Below are positions 7,174 through 10,351 of a stretch of DNA of 10,351 nt, one piece after another (position 1 is the stretch's first letter; each line of letters opens with the position of its first letter). Position numbers and translations under genes: made by a program. A model generated the notes under the pieces. The model did not search any database and had not been told where the DNA came from. It was given only the letters and a program-made list of their open reading frames with translations. The DNA comes from an uncultured Collinsella sp. Its GTDB lineage: Bacteria > Actinomycetota > Coriobacteriia > Coriobacteriales > Coriobacteriaceae. The DNA lies in assembly GCA_900546775.1 (NCBI GenBank), contig UREM01000048.1, positions 1 through 10,351 on the forward strand, read 5' to 3'.

Positions 7174-9077
7174 TAGCAGCCCTCCTCTCGCGCGACCGTC
7201 TTGGATTTAGCAATGTCCGCGACGTTAGAAGGACCGTCTGAGCGACCGATCAGCAAATCTGTCAGCTCGTCGGCCAGCGACTCAACCGTATAGAGCCCGC
7301 CGCAACGCAGCGGCACGCCCGCTTCCGCGAGCGCCAACGCCATGCGCTGGGCGGCGGGAACGCCCAAGCCGATCGACTTGAGCTCATCGGCATGTGCAAA
7401 CACCTGCGCGGGGGTTCCCTCGGCAAACACCGCACCTTCGTTCATCACGACGATGCGGTCGCAGCAGTTGGCCAGGTCATCCATACTATGCGAAACCATG
7501 ACGACGGTCAGGCCCCCATGGTGAAGTCGATCGATGAGCTCCAGGAAATCACTGCGCGCCGCCGGATCGAGCCCCGCCATGGGCTCATCGAGTACCAGGA
7601 CCTCGGGCTCCATGGCAAGCACGCCGGCAAACGCCACGCGCCGCTGTTGGCCACCCGAAAGCTCAAAGGGACTCTTGTCGCCCACCGTGGCCAAGTCGAG
7701 GCCCACGCGCGCGAGCGATGACTCAACGCGGCGCGCGGCCTCGGCCTGCGACAAGCCAAGGTTGTGCGGGCCAAACGCCACGTCCTGCGTCACGGTTTCG
7801 GCAAACAGCTGACGCTCGGGATATTGAAACACCACGCCGACCTTGGCCTTAACCGCGGCGGCATCTTTCTTGTTTGCCAGGTCGAGCCCCAACGCGTAAA
7901 CGGAACCCTCCTGGGGGCGAATCAAACCGTTGAGATGCTGGACCAGCGTCGACTTACCCGAACCGGTATGACCTGCTAAGCCCAGGAACTCGCCGCGACG
8001 CACCGTTAGCGATACATCGCGCAGCGCCCACGGGCTGCTGGGGTCGTTTCCCCAGAGAGCCTGTTTGCTCGATTTGCCCGCAACGGCCGAGCGCTTATGC
8101 CAGCGGCGACGCTCGCGCGGACTGAGCGAATAACTGTACGAAACATGGGATAGCTCGATGACGGGCTCCGACGCGTTGCCCTCGTTGTCTACCGGAACAG
8201 TGCCGTCAGCGATTTCCAACTGGGATGCGGAAGGCTGCCCCGCGGCGCCCGCCCCGCTCCGCTCGGTATAGGCCTGCGCAACCTCGGCAACCATATCCGC
8301 CTCGCGCACCTGCGCACAAACGGGCACGCCCTTCGCACGAAGCGCCTTACCCAGACAACACGACGCCGGCATGTCCAGGTTGAGCTGCGCAAGTTCGTCC
8401 GCCCGCGTCAAGATTTCCTCGGGCGTACCGAGCATGGCAACTCGCCCAGCCCGAAACACCGCGACACGATCGGCCTCGGCGGCCTCTTCCATAAAGTGCG
8501 TAATCATCACGATGGTCATGCCGCGAGCGTGCAACGCGTGGCAAGCCTTCATGAGGCCCTTGCGCCCACGCGGATCGAGCATCGAGGAAGCCTCGTCCAA
8601 TATGAGCACGCGCGGTTCCATGGCGAGCACACCGGCAAGCGCCACACGCTGCTTTTGACCGCCCGAAAGCGCATGGGTCTCGTGGCGCTCAAAGCCCACC
8701 AGGCCCACGCCCTTCAGCGCCTCGCGTACGCGCTGCGCAATTTGCGCCGATGGCACGCCAAGGTTTTCGGGACCGAACGCAACGTCATCTTCGACAAGCG
8801 TTGCCACCAGCTGGTCGTCGGGATTCTGGAACACCATGCCTGCGGTCGAACGAATGTCGTAGACCAGCTCGGGATCGGACGCATCCATACCGTTGATACG
8901 TACCGTGCCCGCATCGGGCTGCAGCAGCGCATTCAGATGCTTGGCAAACGTCGACTTGCCCGACCCATTGCCACCGAGGATGCAGAAAAACTCCCCGTCC
9001 TCGATGTTCAGATCGACACCGTCGAGTGCCGACACGGCACCGTCATAGCTAAAGGAAACGCCCCGACACTCAATCAT
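7173..9077 (-). CDS. ecfA: Fused double ATPase of ECF transporter (EcfA1-EcfA2)
   Basis: Two ABC ATPase domains in one 634-residue chain energise the ECF transporter at the inner face of the membrane. Domain 1 has Walker A GGNGSGKST (35-43), Q84, signature LSGGQ (137-141), Walker B ending D161-E162 and H194; its DEASSMLDP matches EcfA1. Domain 2 has Walker A GHTGSGKST (369-377), Q418, LSGGQ (473-477), D497-E498 and H530; its DEPMAGLDP matches EcfA2. All catalytic residues are present in both halves. A linker of about 70 residues (235-305), Ala/Ser/Glu-rich, joins them, and a basic RERRRWHKRS patch (321-330) sits in the start of domain 2. In most Firmicutes these are two genes. The start overlaps the ribU stop by 4 bases (ATGA), and the stop overlaps ecfT, so subunit amounts are probably coupled. 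Confidence 0.94.
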   Translation of the reverse strand: MIECRGVSFSYDGAVSALDGVDLNIEDGEFFCILGGNGSGKSTFAKHLNALLQPDAGTVRINGMDASDPELVYDIRSTAGMVFQNPDDQLVATLVEDDVAFGPENLGVPSAQIAQRVREALKGVGLVGFERHETHALSGGQKQRVALAGVLAMEPRVLILDEASSMLDPRGRKGLMKACHALHARGMTIVMITHFMEEAAEADRVAVFRAGRVAMLGTPEEILTRADELAQLNLDMPASCCLGKALRAKGVPVCAQVREADMVAEVAQAYTERSGAGAAGQPSASQLEIADGTVPVDNEGNASEPVIELSHVSYSYSLSPRERRRWHKRSAVAGKSSKQALWGNDPSSPWALRDVSLTVRRGEFLGLAGHTGSGKSTLVQHLNGLIRPQEGSVYALGLDLANKKDAAAVKAKVGVVFQYPERQLFAETVTQDVAFGPHNLGLSQAEAARRVESSLARVGLDLATVGDKSPFELSGGQQRRVAFAGVLAMEPEVLVLDEPMAGLDPAARSDFLELIDRLHHGGLTVVMVSHSMDDLANCCDRIVVMNEGAVFAEGTPAQVFAHADELKSIGLGVPAAQRMALALAEAGVPLRCGGLYTVESLADELTDLLIGRSDGPSNVADIAKSKTVAREEGC

Positions 9078-9664
9078 GCGCGGCCTTTGACCTGGTCCTT
9101 TTTAGGCGTGATGAGGTTGGAGACTGCTTTATACACCGCTAGCGTCAACACCGAGTTAAGCACGGTCTTGATAAGGTTGAACGGCAGCACGGCAGGAATC
9201 ATAAGCGGGGCGATCACATCGACCGAGCCATACCAGAACCATACGCCAATGGTAAGGTTTGCGACCATAGACAACGCCGTAGCGGCAATGACACCGAACA
9301 CTAGGCCAATCACGGCACCCTTATAGGTATGCATCTTCTGGTACACGATAGCCGCGGGCAGAATGTAGCCCAGCGTAGCAACCAGGTTCATAAGTGCGCC
9401 GACCCAGTCGCCCGTAGTGAGCGCATGGATAACGATCGCCATGGCGGCAACAGCAGTACCGGCGCCAGGACCATACGCAAAACCGCACACCATCGCCGGC
9501 ACCAGCGACGGGTCATACGTCAAAAACGGCGCCGAAGGAAGGATAGGCAGCTGCACGTACATAAACAGGGCGCCCAAGGCACACATCAGCGCCATGGTAA
9601 CGAGCTGTTTGGTGCTCCACCTATTCGTGTTCTCAAAATGGATATGCTGCGACTGTTCAGACAT
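9074..9664 (-). CDS. ribU: Riboflavin ECF transporter S component RibU
   Basis: A membrane protein that binds riboflavin outside and docks on EcfT. From ATG 9664 it has 196 residues with about six hydrophobic helices (about 20-37, 54-62, 66-82, 88-107, 115-138, 150-180). The first helix carries A25-LMC-A29, the AxxxA motif S components use to contact EcfT, and the segment LPILPSAPFLTYDPSLVPAM (39-58) resembles the riboflavin-binding family. I chose ATG 9664 because AGGTG lies 5 bases upstream; an in-frame ATG at 9685 is part of the conserved 3' strand of the riboswitch (GGATGAAAG) and is unlikely to be a start. The substrate call depends chiefly on the FMN riboswitch directly ahead; by sequence alone another flavin precursor could not be excluded. 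Confidence 0.88.
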   Translation of the reverse strand: MSEQSQHIHFENTNRWSTKQLVTMALMCALGALFMYVQLPILPSAPFLTYDPSLVPAMVCGFAYGPGAGTAVAAMAIVIHALTTGDWVGALMNLVATLGYILPAAIVYQKMHTYKGAVIGLVFGVIAATALSMVANLTIGVWFWYGSVDVIAPLMIPAVLPFNLIKTVLNSVLTLAVYKAVSNLITPKKDQVKGRA

Positions 9665-9679
9665 AAGATCACCTGCCTC

Positions 9680-9856
9680 TTTCATCCGGACTCTAACCGT
9701 TGGTACTGGGATCTCACCAGTTCAGCCGGCATGCGAACCAACGCACACACGGGTCGCGGACTCATCGGCTCGGCCGCAGGCACCTCGCCTGCGCCACGGC
9801 ACCCCTTTAGCACCGCCCGATTTACCGCCAGTGGGGAATTTCACCCCGCCCTGAAA
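9680..9856 (-). promoter_or_regulatory. FMN riboswitch (RFN element)
   Basis: Read on the minus strand, the region has the conserved blocks of the RFN aptamer in order: TTTCAGGGCGGGGTGAAATT, CACTGGCGGTAAA, GAGTCCGCGACCCG, GGTGAGATCCCAGTACCAACGG and AGTCCGGATGAAAG. TTTCA (9852-9856) pairs with TGAAA (9680-9684) to close P1. An extra stem-loop is inserted between the GGCGGT and GAGTCCGCGACC blocks: ATCGG/CCGAT (9817-9821 with 9764-9768) enclosing a GCAGGC/GCCTGC hairpin (9776-9792). The aptamer ends only 6 bases before the AGGTG ribosome site of ribU, with no room for a terminator hairpin, so FMN probably hides the ribosome site and blocks translation. Confidence 0.95.
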
Positions 9857-9951
9857 CAGCAATTGCAAGTGTAGCACGAGCAATCGTTCGCGCAAGTATG
9901 CCAAGGGTAATTTGTGGTGGGGAAACGCTCCACCTTGATTGGCAACTTCAT
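9841..9951 (-). CDS. Possible short Cys-rich leader ORF
   Basis: A 36-codon frame starts at ATG 9951, 6 bases after a perfect GGAGGT (9958-9963), and ends at a TGA that is part of the conserved GGTGAAATT of the FMN riboswitch. The peptide starts MKLPIKVERF and has six cysteines in its last 17 residues (HTCANDCSCYTCNCC). The good ribosome site argues for it; against it are its size, the overlap with the proposed promoter (which would start RNA downstream of the ATG) and the chance of a random short frame. I recognise no family. It may be an untranslated accident. Confidence 0.2.
   Translation of the reverse strand: MKLPIKVERFPTTNYPWHTCANDCSCYTCNCCFRAG
9868..9895 (-). promoter_or_regulatory. 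Probable promoter of the flavin operon
   Basis: On the minus strand TTGCGC (9890-9895) and TACACT (9868-9873) are 16 bp apart and resemble -35 and -10 boxes. Transcription would begin near 9861, just ahead of the riboswitch P1 stem, which is a sensible leader layout. The match is moderate, and an upstream promoter beyond 9998 is possible. Confidence 0.5.
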
Positions 9952-9960
9952 CCGAACACC

Positions 9961-9998
9961 TCCCATATTCATCCGTACATGTACGGATGAATATGGGA
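9961..9998. repeat. Perfect 38-bp palindrome with extra half-site
   Basis: Bases 9961-9979 are the exact reverse complement of 9980-9998, with no spacer. Each arm contains TTCATCCGTAC (9968-9978, inverted at 9981-9991). A near copy, TTCATCCGAAC, lies at 9947-9957, 21 bp before the left copy and in the same orientation. It sits between the flavin promoter and the IS30-type transposase, so it could be an operator, the palindromic target of the insertion, or abutting element ends. It lacks a U-run and is not a usual terminator. Confidence 0.85.
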
Positions 9999-10351
9999 AT
10001 CCGATACCCTGAGGGCCGGACCGGCCGGCCCCGGGAGATCGGAGGACGGCATGTCCGGAAAGAGGAAGAAGGGCGTCGGGAAGGCGGCCCCGAGGGCCTA
10101 CGGCAGGCTCACCAGGCACGAGCGGAACACGGTCCAGAGGATGCTGGAGCGAGGGGCCTCGTGCAGGCGGATCGCGAGGGAGCTGGGCAGGTCGCCCTCG
10201 ACGGTGAGCTCCGAGGTGGCGGCGCACAGGTTCGTGACGGCGCCGAGGGAGAGGCGCGGCGAGCGCGTGGACGCCTCCGCCGACCTGTCTGCGGCATGCC
10301 CGCGCCTGGCCGCGTGGCCGCGCTGCTGCAACGGGTGCGGGCGGTACCGCG
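9999..10351 (+). mobile_element. Left part of an IS30-family insertion sequence
   Basis: The transposase start at 10051 shows that an IS30-type element enters the window here and continues beyond its right edge. The left terminus is not fixed: I place it just after the 38-bp palindrome, but it could lie within it. A GC hairpin (10013-10019 with 10025-10031) precedes the transposase ribosome site, a position where many insertion sequences block outside translation. The base composition is clearly richer in GC than the flanking leader. Confidence 0.55.
10051..10351 (+). CDS. IS30-family transposase, amino-terminal part
   Basis: The first 100 residues of a transposase, cut by the window end. 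RLTRHERNTVQRMLERGASC leads into a helix-turn-helix, IARELGRSPSTVSSEV (41-56), the typical DNA-binding start of IS30 enzymes. A cysteine cluster (C83, C92, C93, C96) follows and may bind zinc. The DDE catalytic core would lie beyond the window. The ATG at 10051 follows GGAGG at 5 bases' spacing. Codon use differs from the arg and ecf genes: at least eleven arginines here are AGG, whereas the neighbours favour CGC and CGT, which supports recent horizontal arrival. It is transcribed divergently from the flavin operon. Whether the full gene is intact cannot be seen. Confidence 0.88.
   Translation, partial: MSGKRKKGVGKAAPRAYGRLTRHERNTVQRMLERGASCRRIARELGRSPSTVSSEVAAHRFVTAPRERRGERVDASADLSAACPRLAAWPRCCNGCGRYR

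Noticed and set aside
5995..7176. 393-codon plus-strand frame opposite copy B and ecfT
   Set aside because: Very His/Arg/Gln-rich translation without domains; the minus-strand genes carry all family motifs.
9841..10227. 128-codon minus-strand frame across the palindrome and the transposase start
   Set aside because: Its first part is antisense to the IS30-type transposase; only the last 36 codons have a credible ribosome site and are treated separately.

Overview
The window looks like chromosomal DNA of a high-GC actinobacterium of the class Coriobacteriia, most probably Collinsella or a close relative. This rests on codon style, the gene-family variants and gene order; it is recognition from memory, not a database match. 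Almost everything is on the minus strand, in two back-to-back transcription units, with a foreign element entering from the right edge on the plus strand.

Right to left (the direction of transcription), positions 9895 to 5343 form a flavin unit. It has a probable promoter (9868-9895), a clear FMN riboswitch (9680-9856), then ribU (riboflavin S component), a fused double-ATPase ecfA, ecfT, and two tandem FMN-binding split-barrel proteins (PPOX family). The transporter genes overlap by 4 and 1 bases and the next gaps are 30 and 51 bases, so all five are probably co-transcribed. A very long GC-rich hairpin (5343-5396) closes the unit. The likely job is riboflavin uptake under feedback control by FMN, with two flavin-using proteins in the same transcript.

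Positions 5297 to 289 hold the arginine operon argC-argJ-argB-argD. It is preceded by two ArgR-type operator boxes whose centres lie 21 bp apart. These enzymes turn N-acetylglutamate into ornithine, with ArgJ recycling the acetyl group. No argF, argG or argH is seen.

The left edge (1-288) is non-coding as far as I can see and is more AT-rich than the genes; it may be a dispersed repeat or decayed element. The right edge (10051-10351) holds the start of an IS30-family transposase on the plus strand, truncated by the window. Between this element and the riboswitch lie a perfect 38-bp palindrome (9961-9998) with an extra half-site 21 bp away, and a short cysteine-rich reading frame that ends inside the riboswitch. 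These are the least explained parts of the window. I found no tRNA, rRNA or CRISPR array.
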